The notes under the pieces: generated by a model
Told to the model about the DNA's origin: nothing
Database searches by the model: none
What the model saw: the letters and a program-made list of their open reading frames with translations, nothing else
Shown here: piece after piece, positions 34,194 through 45,181 of the stretch
Numbering within the stretch: position 1 is the first letter of the stretch
How the letters are laid out: every line of letters starts with the position of its first letter
DNA from: Ampelocalamus luodianensis
Lineage: Eukaryota; Streptophyta; Magnoliopsida; Poales; Poaceae
Direction of reading: 5' to 3'
NCBI GenBank assembly: GCA_036346255.1
Contig: CM070617.1
Span: 26,897,080-26,961,079 of the forward strand
Length of the DNA: 64,000 bases
Program-made: the position numbers and the translations under genes

Positions 34194-37113
34194 TTCAGTC
34201 ATTCAGTTAGAAACTTGGAAGAACACAAAACGAAGGTAGATGTTAACAATTCTTCTTAGAAAGTATAGAGGGTTTATACTCTAGTTCAGGAATTAATCAA
34301 AACTATGCAAAAAGATGCAAACCTTCTGCAAAAGGAACCCTGCAACAGCAGGCTTCAAGAACTTGGTAACTCCCTCAGTTGACGCATGTGCTCGGTGAGC
34401 AGTTCCAAATGCATCATTTACGTAAAGATCTGCTAGGGATGCAAGCTTCTTTGCAAACTCTGGGTCATTCTTCTCTTCCTCCTTGTAAAATCTGACATTT
34501 TCGAGGAGCAAAACCCTGCCGTTTGGCAGTGCAGATACCAATTTCTCTACTTCTGGGCCAATTACATCATCTGCTTTTTGCACCTGTTTATGCGTGCAAA
34601 CATGGTATATTATGATCAGTATAACTAAGTACTAGTACATAAGCATACATCAGAATTTAGAAGTATCAATATTGTAAAACAAAAAAAGAATACCTGTATG
34701 CCAAGAAGATCAGATAACCTTGGTACAAGGGGAGCTAAGCTAAATTTAGGAGTAACACCCTTAGGGCGCCCCTGTAAATCCACAGAAATAAATAAATAAA
34801 TAAGATACATTTTGATGACACGTCATCATAAGGAGCTCCTCGTCAAACTAGCATTATGATACATAGATCTAAAAAGGTTCTCTATCAAGGAAGGTGCGGT
34901 GTAAATTAATCAAACTTTCTGGTGCCACGACAAATTACAGGTGCCCCGGCATAATGAACTACAACTACATTACTTAAAATAATTATGCCAGATCCAAGGC
35001 CATGTAAACTGGAATGTTAACTTCTACTGATGCAGAGCGAACAACTGTTTAGGTCCAGCCGTCCAGGTATACCGGAAGCAACTGTGTAGGTCCAGTTATC
35101 TCTGAAGCAACCAGATGAATTACATCCTTTCAGTTCTATGCATACAAGAAGCAAATTCACAACCTACAAGCACTGCTCATGTATTATCTGATATCTCAAA
35201 GCACTGAAGATCATGTACCCAGCATAACTAAATGGAAAAGGTATATTCTGGTCCCTCAACTCTTGCCCTAGTTTAATTTTCGTCCCTCATTTGCAAAACC
35301 GGATAGAACCCGTCCCCCAAATGTTAAAACCAGCGCAAATCACATCCAAAGGTGGTATTATGAGCGGTTTTGCCACGTTGGCTGCCACATCATCAATTTT
35401 GACACATTGGCTGCCACTAAATCACTTGACCCCACATGTCAGCCCCTACTCTTCATCATCTCTCCTCTCTTGCTCTCAATATTCCTCCTCTCTTGTGGCG
35501 CCAGCGCTCAAGGCAGGCATCCCAAAGGTGGAGGGACATCATGTACGAGCCGGGGCACGATGACCTCAACGTGCACCTCTACCGGCTGCACCACCTAGCG
35601 CGGCCAACGACGCAGCGCTCCCTGTCGTGGCGTACTTCCACAACAGCTGCTTTTGCCTCGGCTCCAGCCGCTGGCCCAACTTCCATGCATGATGCTTCCG
35701 CCTAGCCTCTGAGCTCCTTGCCGTTGTGCCCTCCTTCGACTACCACCTTTCTCCCGAGCTCCACCAAGACAATGAGGCTAGTGGCATCTTCTTGAGCTTG
35801 GCCAGGAGTTCGCTCGAACGTGTTGAGTCGATCTATCAACCCGGTGAGCTACTTCGACATCCGTTCGCGTCATATCGTGTTCCACCTCTCACTCCTTCAA
35901 CCCCCAAGTTAATTCGATTATTTTGCTCAAAGTCTTCTCCCTCGTTTTCGTTCGGGTTTCGCAGTTGTCATTCGTCGTCTCCGGTGAGTCTCTGGCTAAT
36001 TAACTCATCCCCAAGAATCCCCTCATCGAGTTCTACGTTTTGACGCACTCAAATTTCTGTTGCATCCACTGTGATGTCGCACCCATGAGCATCTGAACCA
36101 TCACCATCGTCATGTCCATCTCCGTCTCACCTTCGGTACACACACCTGAACCACCAGCACCATTGAACTACACATGGGCTGAGCATTCCGTTTTGGTATT
36201 TATCTTGCCCATGCTGGCCCTCCGCCGTTGCCGCCGTGGAGGCCCGAGGCATTGCATGTGGTCCTTTCATTCTGTCTCGAGCAAGAAGGTGTCTTCTTTC
36301 TCTCCCTCTGTCACATATTACTTACATATGGGTCCCACATAGGCCCGTTGCCGAGTGGCAGCCATGTCACTCAAAACCACCCACAAAACCGGCCTAGGGG
36401 CGTAGTTTGCAGTGGTTTTAAGATTTTGGGGGCGGGTTCTACCCGGTTTTGCAAATGAGGGAGCGAAATTAAACTAGAGCAAGAATTGAGAGACAAAAAT
36501 GTACTTTTTCAGAACCAAATGGACACAAGCACTGATGCAAACGCGCACATGCTTTACCTAAATCTAAATCCATATCCTATAATCTCTGTCAGACTATAAA
36601 TTTACCATTCTACATACCGTTTTTAGTTTCTAGCTCACCCATCTGGGAGTATATGCGCAAACAGCATTACATCTGGGAAAAGATCGGCATGGCGAGGCTT
36701 ACCAAGTGGCTGGAGAGGATGACCTTGGCGCCATTGCCTATGAGGTGCTTGATGGTGGGGATGGCGGCGCGGACGCGGGTGTCGTCGGTGATGTTCTGGT
36801 TGTCGTCGAGGGGCACGTTGAGGTCGGCGCGCAAGAGCACGCGCTTCCCCTCGAGGTCGGCGGCGGTGAGGTCGCCCACGCTCTTCTTCGCCATCGTCGC
36901 CGCGGCGCGCGTCCCGCGCCCCGCCGACGTCACGCGGCAGCGCGAAGCGACGTGGATCGCCAGCCGCGGGTCAGCTACCCCGCCGGCCGCGAACCCCAAC
37001 GACCGCGCCTGCGGGCCCGCGCGGCGGAGCGGCACGGCGGAGGCGGCGGCTAAGGCCCGGCGGGCAGCCGGGCCGGTCAGGCAGAGGGAGGTGGGCGCGG
37101 CCGCCGCCGCCAT
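33236..37113 (-). CDS. PGK1: Phosphoglycerate kinase, chloroplastic
   Basis: Catalyses the reversible transfer of phosphate between ATP and 3-phosphoglycerate; in the chloroplast stroma it serves the Calvin cycle. Six exons: 36703-37113, 34694-34771, 34323-34583, 33816-34133, 33507-33665 and 33236-33430, giving 473 residues. About the first 70 residues ([20 protein letters not shown] onward) are Ala/Arg/Ser-rich like a transit peptide. The mature part starts near [20 protein letters not shown]. Substrate-site sequence [25 protein letters not shown] across the first splice, [32 protein letters not shown], the hinge [15 protein letters not shown], and the nucleotide-site [11 protein letters not shown] and [16 protein letters not shown] are all intact. 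All splice sites are GT/AG with phase kept. Length matches chloroplast enzymes of cereals (about 480). It has a transposon in intron 1 and another just upstream. Confidence 0.96.
34161..34190. repeat. (GA)n microsatellite in PGK intron 3
   Basis: About 14 GA units lie in the intron between exons 3 and 4. A read-through frame across it is not coding. Confidence 0.9.
35241..36504. mobile_element. TIR element inside PGK intron 1
   Basis: The left end GTATATTCTGGTCCCTCAAC and the right end (reverse complement GTACATTTTTGTCTCTCAAT) continue as an inverted repeat of about 110 bases, including CTAGTTTAATTT and CATTTGCAAAACCGG on both sides. The termini match the MITE at 12860-13171. The 1.26-kb size is large for a MITE; the interior is GC-rich and shows no transposase. 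No clear TSD. It makes up most of the 1.9-kb first intron. Confidence 0.7.
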
Positions 37114-37353
37114 TAGCAGGGAGGATGGGAAGGTGAGGAGGCAGGGAAGGTATCTTTGCTTGTCGTGGCCGAGAGGCCGGGATCCAAGTCGCGCCGATGA
37201 TCCCAGTGAGGACGGGGATGATGCGCGAGGGAGAGTGGGAGACTGATCTGCCAAAGCAGAATAAACTGCAATCCCAGCCGTTCTACCAAAAACAGACGGT
37301 CTGAAAAGGCATCCAAGGAAATGATCATGTTTCTTTTTTTCTCGATGAGACAT

Positions 37354-38110
37354 TCAAGGCTTGTTTGGTTGGTATCATGTGCGTGGCTGGAGGTAGCATG
37401 CAAAGTAGATAATTATTATCTAACCAGACAAATCTAGGGACGTAGTGTTTGGTTGGACACCTGAGCTCGAGAATGTGTAAAATTAAAAAATTACGCTTTG
37501 AGAAGGAGAAAGCGTAAGAAATGCATGAAATACACTTTCATAAGCACCCCTTAAAATAAGTTCCATCCCCAAATCTTCCTTCCTGGCAGCGGGATCCTGA
37601 CGAGCGGCAGCAGGAGGCGAGCGAGGAGGCGGTGGTGACGATGGGATCCGGGCATGAGGAGCAACCTCTGTCGCAGGATGTGGGGGCAGTGGCAGCGACG
37701 GGATGCAGGAGCGGGGTTGTGGGATGCGGTGAGTATGCGGGAGCGACGGCGGCAACAGGATGCAAGGGAGGATGCGCCGCTCAAGCCACCGCCCCGATGA
37801 CGGGGAAAACGATGGCGCACATGGGGCTGGCGATGGTGCTACTCGTGCTGCTCGCTTACTTTCCTCCAGCCGCTGCAGTGGGTGTTTCTCTACTCCATCC
37901 CGCTCCACGCTGCTGTGCTCGCGCTCCCGCTCGCCACGCTGTGGTCCGCCATGCTCGCTTGGCTACCAGGCATTCGATTTTGAGCGCCTGGACCTGGAAT
38001 AGTCGCCTGGTAGACATATATGCCCAGAGCAGCAACCAAACGTCACCCTAGCAAGTTCCCAGCAGCGTCCTGGCCACGCGAGCAAGCGCTAGGACGCTAA
38101 CCAAACACGC
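37354..38110. mobile_element. Probable TIR element upstream of PGK
   Basis: The left end GGCTTGTTTGGTTGG is mirrored at the right by CTAACCAAACACGCC. A second inner pair of TTTGGTT motifs (37449 and, in reverse, 38036) supports an inverted architecture. Boundaries are approximate and no TSD is seen. It begins about 240 bases upstream of the PGK start codon, so it may sit in the promoter. Confidence 0.45.
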
Positions 38111-38113
38111 CCT

Positions 38114-39311
38114 CCATCCAGACCGATTCCTCGACTATTAACAGCACCGATTACTCTTTTACTAGTTTGCAAACAGGAGAAATATTTTTACCTCTTGGGT
38201 TAATCCACAATAGATAATACTACTCCATGGACCACGGGAGATGACATGATAATAACCTAATAGGTCATAGGTGTGTTAGGACAATTCGAGCTCTTTATCC
38301 AGCCCTCGCCCACTGCTCTCCTGCACGCAATGTACTAAATAATGTTAATAGTGCCCGCAGTTGCAATCCTTCTATATAAAAGGAGGCAGGAAAGTTCGCT
38401 TCTCAGGGTGGCCACGTCGTTTGCTTTTTTTGCACCATCCGATCATGCTTTCCTGTGCTGTCCTTTGTCCGATTGCCGCAGCCATTGTGCTCGTGCTCTG
38501 CTTCCGAGGTCGCGCCGTTCAATCATGGCTTGCTGTTGCCCACCATCCGATCGCCCCGTCTGTTGCGTTCGAACGTTGGTTTGGCAAGTCCCTGTGGTTT
38601 CTTGCCACCTCGGTTTCTATGCTGTATTCTTTATTTTGCACTGGGACTCGCAGGAGGCCATGCCTTCTTGCTCCTTCGGTTCCCATGTGGTTTCGCCGTT
38701 CCTATTTCCCCCGGGTCCCATTTACTTGCATTTTCTCGCTTCTATCGCTAGTGTCTGCTCGGCTTCGTTCCCGTCGCCTTAGTTTGTGCTTCATTTCGAT
38801 CACCGCTCTTCATCCCCTGCCTTCTGTTGTTCTCGCCGTTCCTGTTCCTCGCTCGTGCTTTTTCTTTGGGATGGTTCTACGTTGTTTGGGGTTCCTTTCG
38901 TTTGTTGTTAATTTCTTGCAAGTAGGGATTCGTAGTTGATAGATTTGTGCAGAATTCCGTTTTCCCGGATTTTGGGCTTGCATTTTATTTTCGTTGTCAC
39001 CGTTGCGCTGTTCTTTGTGTCTCTCCACTTCTTCCTACTAGATTGTGCTGGATTTATTCCCCCCTTTTCTTCGCACTTCTGTTCACCGTCATGTGTTCCT
39101 CGGTTTTCCCTTCTTTCTGCGCTGCGATAGTCCACGGTTTGGTTTCCTCATAATAAACAAGTGCTACGTGATCCAGAGGCTCATCTCGCTTACTCCTCTG
39201 CTCTCCCACCACCACTCGCTGCTGCAACCCGCCTCGCCCGACCGAGACCATGAGCGAGCCGTCGTGAGATCCAACGCTGTCGTCGAGCTGCCTCCGCCGC
39301 TGGTGCTACTG
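38114..39311. other. 5' flank of the formyltetrahydrofolate synthetase fragment
   Basis: A TATATAAAAGG box at about 38373-38383 is followed by a pyrimidine-rich stretch that fits a plant promoter and leader, which suggests that the synthetase fragment was copied or kept together with upstream DNA. Open frames here (for example 38342-38939) are Ser/Phe/Cys-rich and not recognisable. Confidence 0.4.
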
Positions 39312-40499
39312 ATGACGACCTCGAGGTCGAACCTGACGATTCGGAGGGTGGACATAGCCTCGCCGGTGCCGGCGAACATCGACATCGCCAACTCTATCGA
39401 GCTGCTCCCCATCGTCGACATTGCTGCTGAGCTCGGACTTTGCCCCGAGCACTTCGACCTCTATGGCAAGTACAAGGCCAGGGTGAAGATGCGGTTTTTC
39501 TATTGGTTCTCGGACCCCGGTGATTGTGTGATGTGATTTGATCGGATTTTGAATGATTCTTTGATATTTGCGCAGGTGCTCCTGTCGGTTCTTAGCGAGC
39601 TGCAGGGGCAGCAGGATGGGTGCTACGTGGTGGTCGGCGGCATCACATTGACGCCACTCGGGGAGGGCAAGTCGACGACTATCGTCGGGTTGTTGTAAGA
39701 TTGAGGAGGCCGAATAGAGGGGGGTGAATAGGCGGTTTTAAAACTTCTTTGGCTAAAATCTAGTTTTAATGCGGAAGCATAAATTAATTCGGTTTTGCAC
39801 AATTAAAGTCTAAATCAACTAGTCTTTATTAAGTGCACCTACAATATAAGACTAAGTAATTTAATTTTATAAATATAAATTGCAATAAAGTAAAGCATAA
39901 GAGATCAAACCACAAAGATACGATGATGTTTTACCGAGGTGTTCGAAGACTTGCCGGTCTCCCATAATCCACGTTGAGGTAAGCCCAAACCAATTGGACC
40001 GGCTCCAGAAATTAAGCCAACACCTCCGAGATAAGTCCAACCACTTGGACTGGTTCCAAAATGAACCAACACCTCGATCCACTCAGGTTGCTCTTCCTCC
40101 ACTTTGGAGATGGCAAGCACCAAGCCACTCATAAACCGCCGGGCCTTCTCACACACTTCTTTGAGAAGATCACCGGACCACGACACCTCCACGCCGTCTA
40201 GGTATTGATAAACACCAAGAGTAACAAGTCGAAGACTCTCACTTGAACTAATCAAGTGTCTAAGCTCAATGGATACACAATCCACTACCTAATGCAACAC
40301 ATGCACTTAGGATTTTTCTCTCAAAGCTCACTAAGTACAACACATGCACAAAAGAGAGGAGATGGCTTGCTCTTAGCTCAAAGGAATGTATATGGCACCA
40401 GCAACCTCAGCAGCAACAAACTCCAACCGGCCAAGGTGGGTATTTATAGCTCACACACAAAAACTAGCCATTGGAACCAAAGATGCTGAAATGAATCAG

Positions 40500-40805
40500 C
40501 AAATGCGGTAGTACCGCCAATCAACGCCGGTATTACCAATCTGCTCCAACAGCTATAAAACTAGCCGTTGGACACACGGGAGCAAGCCAATCTAGAAAAC
40601 AACTTCTCTGAAAAAAATATACCGCTCGATAGAATCGGTACTACCGTCACGCGGTAATACCGCTGAACACATGTGGTCATACTGCTCCACAAAGGAGCAA
40701 GCAAATCCAGAAAAACACATTCTCTAGAAAAAATATATATACCGCCAAAAGGATCGGTACTACCGCCATGCGGTAATACCGCTGAACAAATGCGGTCATA
40801 CCGAT
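40500..40805. repeat. Duplicated about 119-bp unit with GCGGTAATACCGC palindromes
   Basis: Two tandem copies carry GGTACTACCG followed by the palindrome GCGGTAATACCGC (about 40659 and 40778), with related single motifs at about 40505 and 41041. Confidence 0.7.
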
Positions 40806-41045
40806 TGGTCCTCGACCAGGTCTACGACCACACAAGTCTATGATCACTATTCACGAATAGGTCTACGACCACTGGTCTACGGCCAGTGTCTACGATCGCG
40901 CAGGACTACGACCACTGTTCTACGACCAGTGTCTGCGACCACGTAAGTCTATAACCACTGTTCACGAACAGGTCTACGACCCCTATTCTACAACCAGTGT
41001 CTACAACCACGCAGGTCTACGACCACTGTTCACGAACAGTTGCGG
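40806..41045. repeat. Degenerate short repeats of TCTACGACCACTGTTC
   Basis: Roughly ten copies of (G)TCTACGACCA-type units with alternating tails (CTGTTCACGAACAG or CGCAGG) span this block. It is a decayed minisatellite within the outer insertion. Confidence 0.7.
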
Positions 41046-41589
41046 TAATACCGCCAACAGCCTACGGTCATACCACTAGAGATTGGAAAACCAGGATTTG
41101 CATTCCGCTTCAACTCAATTTGCGAAACACATTTGCCAATTGATGCGCGCTACAAACAAGGGTTAAAGGCGAGATTCTCAACAAGTTGCAAAACACATTT
41201 GCCAACTCTTAGAATCACACCACAAGGAATAGGATACATAGACTAAGACCATTTATAAAATACATTTGCAAACTAAAGTCACATACTGCAAGGAACATGC
41301 ATAAGCCTCAACTATTTGCAAAACATATTTGCAAATATTGGCAACATGCTAACGAGAGCTAGCGTAAGCACAACGAGCTATCAACACAAGACTAACTCAA
41401 GCTACTAGTCAAGACCTCTCTTAATAATACGGCAACCTATACTAGCAAACCGATCTCTAACCAAACAAGAAGACTAGTAAAAGACAAGGAACACAGCTTT
41501 AGCCCTAGCTAATCATACATTTGCCTTGCACACCTTCTTGAAGCTTGATGACGCACATCTTTACTTCAAGTCCGGGTCATTATCTTGAC

Positions 41590-41865
41590 TTTGATAATCA
41601 TCAACACATGATGATTTCCTTTACTTCGGGATTTTGTCTTGATACTCATCAACACATGATGACATCCTTCATTCCGAGTATTGATATGTATCAACACATG
41701 ATGCATCCTTCACTTTTTCCTTCATCAACACATGATGGATCTTCTCTTGACTTCGATATCATCAACACATGATGATCTTCTTTACTTCGGTATCTTGACT
41801 TGAATATCATCAACACATGATGATTTCCTTCATCCCGAGTCTTGACTTGATGACGATCAACTCAT
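41590..41865. repeat. ATCAACACATGATG repeated seven times
   Basis: The motif recurs near 41598, 41648, 41693, 41722, 41759, 41807 and, as ATCAACTCATGAT, 41858, at 30-57 base steps, each in a CTTYACTTCGG-type context. Confidence 0.8.
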
Positions 41866-42188
41866 GATATCATCCAAAGTATCCATCTTCATGGAACATA
41901 ACCTATTCATTCACCTCATAAAAAATGTTAGTTCTATAATATGATTGTCATTAATTACCACAACATGCCATTAACTCATAATGGTGAGATGAGATACTTC
42001 AATATTTTCCTATTTGGTAATTGATGACAACCATCACAATTACAAATAATTGAATATAAAGAATGAGTATATATGAACTACACAAGTTTTATATACTCAG
42101 GGATATGTTTCAAAGTAGAAATCCCAAATATATGTGAAAAAAGGAATATTGATCAATACTAATGAAACCACAAAATATAGAGTGAACT

Positions 42189-42862
42189 TGTCGACGATCA
42201 AAACGTCGATCTTACGAAAATAAAAGGAGAAAGTGACGTGGGAAATCTAAGGAAATAATGGGACTGCTCTTTATTAATATGAACTGGGTTATACAAGGTA
42301 TGCTCTAAGAACACTGCTTGTTCTCTTACAATCTCAGACCTATCACACGAATCTATGGCTTGTGCTTTAGTCTGATGGCTCTGTCTCTTTTCTTCCTTCT
42401 CTCCTTGATCCGCCCAGGTTCCATCTTTAAATAGCCCTCGAAGAGGCGGCAGTTACTTCCGGAGAAGACGTCTGATGCGAAGCGTTGCGTCTGGTCGGAG
42501 TCAAGTGACGGTTGATACAGAATCAACCATTCGGTGGTTATATGTCTATGAAACATATAATCGCATGGAGGTTGTTCGCTGGTGTGTCTGGATAAGATAC
42601 GTCGTATGACATGGAATATACACGTGCTCCATTCATCATACGGTAGAGAATATACCTGGAATCTATTCCAAGTATCAGTTCATACCTTTTACGAGCAGTT
42701 CTCCTGGTCGGGAGCTTGGATTAGGCCTTCGTCCGACGAGGGTACCCATTATATAACCAAAATCTCGACCCGGTGAGGTCGTGCACCTCAGGGGTTACGA
42801 CCACGAAGACGTATGGTCTTTTATATATTAAAAATAATATATAGAAGTTTTAATCCTCGTCA
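42189..42862 (-). repeat. LTR A (3' LTR of the Tat element)
   Basis: On the plus strand it runs TGTCGACGATC to CCTCGTCA. Immediately right of it lies GCTAGCCCCCAAAC, the reversed polypurine tract, so this is the 3' LTR. It matches LTR C more closely than LTR B. Confidence 0.92.
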
Positions 42863-42876
42863 GCTAGCCCCCAAAC
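42863..42876 (-). promoter_or_regulatory. Polypurine tract next to LTR A
   Basis: The minus strand reads GTTTGGGGGCTAGC directly upstream of the 3' LTR; a similar GTTCGGGGGCTAGC abuts LTR B at 47849-47862. Confidence 0.75.
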
Positions 42877-43190
42877 TTTAAATGAATAGGTCGTGTGAAC
42901 ACTTTTCTTCCGATGAAGTCGTATCGGGCTGACGCTCATTTAAATGCAAGGGTATTTGAAGCGGTTTGTATTCACTTTAAAGTTGAGAACTTTGCCTTGG
43001 GAATTAAAAAGTTTTTGTGTCCGTTGGACTTTTTTGGGTAACTCCTTATTACAGTTAGAAATTCTGAAGTTTATAAAACCCCTTTGTAGACTTAGGGTTT
43101 TTTTCACTTCCTCCTTTCCTTCTTCATCTCCCGAGTAAAAAACTGCCTCCGACCTCCTTTGCTTTCTTCACCCAAAAAAGCAATCTGATC

Positions 43191-45090
43191 ATGTCGGACC
43201 AAATCACCAACTGGTCGGTTTCCGACTTGAATGAGAAGAAGTTAGAGAACTTGGAGAAGATCGAGATGCTTCCCAACAGGGATCTGATTTCTTGGAGATC
43301 CGCGGTTGGGGAACATTCCCCGAGTAGTGAAGATGGAGAAATTTCTGTTTTTCTTGCATACATCGAATGCGGATTTAGGCTACCAATTCACTCCTTTCTT
43401 CCTAAAGTTCTGGAATTTTATGGAGTTGAATTGGTAAATCTTGCTCCCAATGCTATCGCCAATCTTAGCATCTTTATTTACCTCTGCGAAGCGTACCTGG
43501 GGATCCCAGCAGATCTGGATCTTTTCAGGTACTACTACAGGATGACAAAGTCTGGGAAGACGATTGGGACGCTTGGAGAGTGCACCTTGCGCCTCCATGA
43601 CGGAAAAGCCGATGAGTACATTTTTATATACTCGAAATCTTCGTGGTCGTCGTGGAAGAAGAGCTGGTTCTATATGAAGATCACGAAGAAAGACAGCCTT
43701 TATTATTCTGGTAAGAAGGCGGTCAAAAATCCGAGATGGCGCTCCTCTATAGAAAAAGAGGGAAAGATAAAGAAATAGGCTGAAGCAATCAAGCTTCTTA
43801 GCGTCAAGGGTTTAACATCTTGGCACGTAGTAAAGGATTTTTTCACACACCTGGTTAGTCCTTTGAAGGCCCGAGCACACAGGATGCTCTGGTACATTGG
43901 TCGTGATTATACGACCAAATATGCCAAAGAGGGTAAGCCATGAATGATTCCGACCAGTTTACCTATCTTAGTTGATTATTTCTGTATCCTTAAATCTTTT
44001 ATTTTACCTTTCTGACTCTATCTTCGATGAGATTAGAAGCGGATCAAAATGATGCTGCTGTAGGAGAGCTGGCGACAAGGCTAGTTTCCCCCGAATCTTA
44101 GCGGTTGTTTCCGCTGAAGAGAGGATTGAAAGACTTAAGGTAAGAACATCAACCGCCATTAGTTGTTGTACATATTATTTTTGATCGGTATACCATAAAT
44201 CCTCTTTGATGTGTAGTCGGTTGGGTTGAGAATCAACGAGGCCACTGAAAGATGTGAGCCAATTGATGATTCGACCACCCCTTCGACTACACAGGATGTC
44301 AACCTTTCAGAGGTAGGAGACCGAACATAAATAATATTTTTAGACAAATGATGTTCATCGCCTAACTATTTTTGATGATGAATTTAGGCGGTTGTCATAC
44401 CTTCCAACAAGGTCACTGAGGACCCACCAGTGCCTACCGAGGTTACTGTTTTGGAGATCGACGAATCTACATCTACTGATCCGACGATCAGGGACCTCGA
44501 CCAAATGGTCGCGGATATCGCTTCTGATTTCCGATCAGTGGATGTGCAAGATCTAGTCAACCCTACGGTTTAGAACCGATGAAATCGGTTGAGAAGAAGA
44601 GGAAGGCAGTATACGAACTTTTCTTCGATGCGTTACAAGGTAAATTCGGAAAAACAACCGGTATATATATTAAATGAAAAAGTCGTATATATACATACCT
44701 TGGATTTTCCTTACCTTCTCTCTCCCTTTTTTTAGATCTTACGGTGTTCGATCGTGTCAGGCAGAGCACCCCTCGGAAAAGGTTCACGAGGAAGAGGTGG
44801 TCGTGGAGATTCTGATCGGATACTCCTAAAGCTAAAGCGCCAGGATGAAGTAATAAAGAAGCCCCGAGCGGGTTTGACATGCGCTCAGGATCCTCTTGTA
44901 ATCTTTATTCCTTCTCCGGAGGTAGTCATCTCCAGAGATCCTCAAAAGGTTCCACCTCCTCCTGGAAATGCTTCTCAGGTTAACAAATTCCTTTTTTCTC
45001 CCTGATTTATCGAGGATAAGGAACTTGATGAAGCCTGGGGAAAGATATCGGACCATCAAGCTGAGATTGGTCCAGATACAATCTTTTTCA
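43191..45090 (+). pseudogene. Antisense ORF of the Tat element, left copy (Transposase_28-type domain)
   Basis: The frame starts MSDQITNWSVSDLNEKKLEN and includes WRSAVGEHSPSSEDGEISVF, ECGFRLPIHSFLPKVLEFYG, LSIFIYLCEAYLGIPADLDL and FRYYYRMTKSGKT. This matches the 'putative gypsy type transposon' domain (Pfam Transposase_28) found as an extra ORF in plant gypsy elements. It runs opposite to gag-pol. It stops at 43778; later exon-like pieces continue to about 45090 (DPLVIFIPSPEVVISRDPQK, GKISDHQAEIGPDTIFF) with intervening intron-like sequence. Its role in the element is unknown. Confidence 0.8.
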
Positions 45091-45105
45091 AATTCCCGCG
45101 TTACG

Positions 45106-45181
45106 AATCACAGACGGTTTCATACAAAAAGCGTCTGTGATGACAAATCACAGACGGTTTGTATCACAAACTGTCTGTGAT
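45106..45181. repeat. Two tandem 35-bp hairpins at the palindrome centre
   Basis: ATCACAGACGGTTT...GCGTCTGTGAT (45106-45141) and ATCACAGACGGTTT...ACTGTCTGTGAT (45147-45181) are two short inverted repeats in tandem. CACAG...CTGTG ends and ACGG/CCGT subtermini resemble CACTA-type termini. They sit just beyond the point where the left arm stops matching the right arm. Confidence 0.7.

Noticed and set aside
37632..38051. 139-residue frame upstream of PGK
   Set aside because: Lies inside a probable TIR element; Gly/Ala/Arg-rich with no domain.
38342..39028. Ser/Phe/Cys-rich frames before the synthetase fragment
   Set aside because: Pyrimidine-rich leader-like DNA; alternative frames equally open; no domain.
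41590..41865. ATCAACACATGATG repeats as a possible CRISPR-like or regulatory array
   Set aside because: Spacing is irregular and the intervening sequence is itself repetitive; it sits in an LTR-type insertion.
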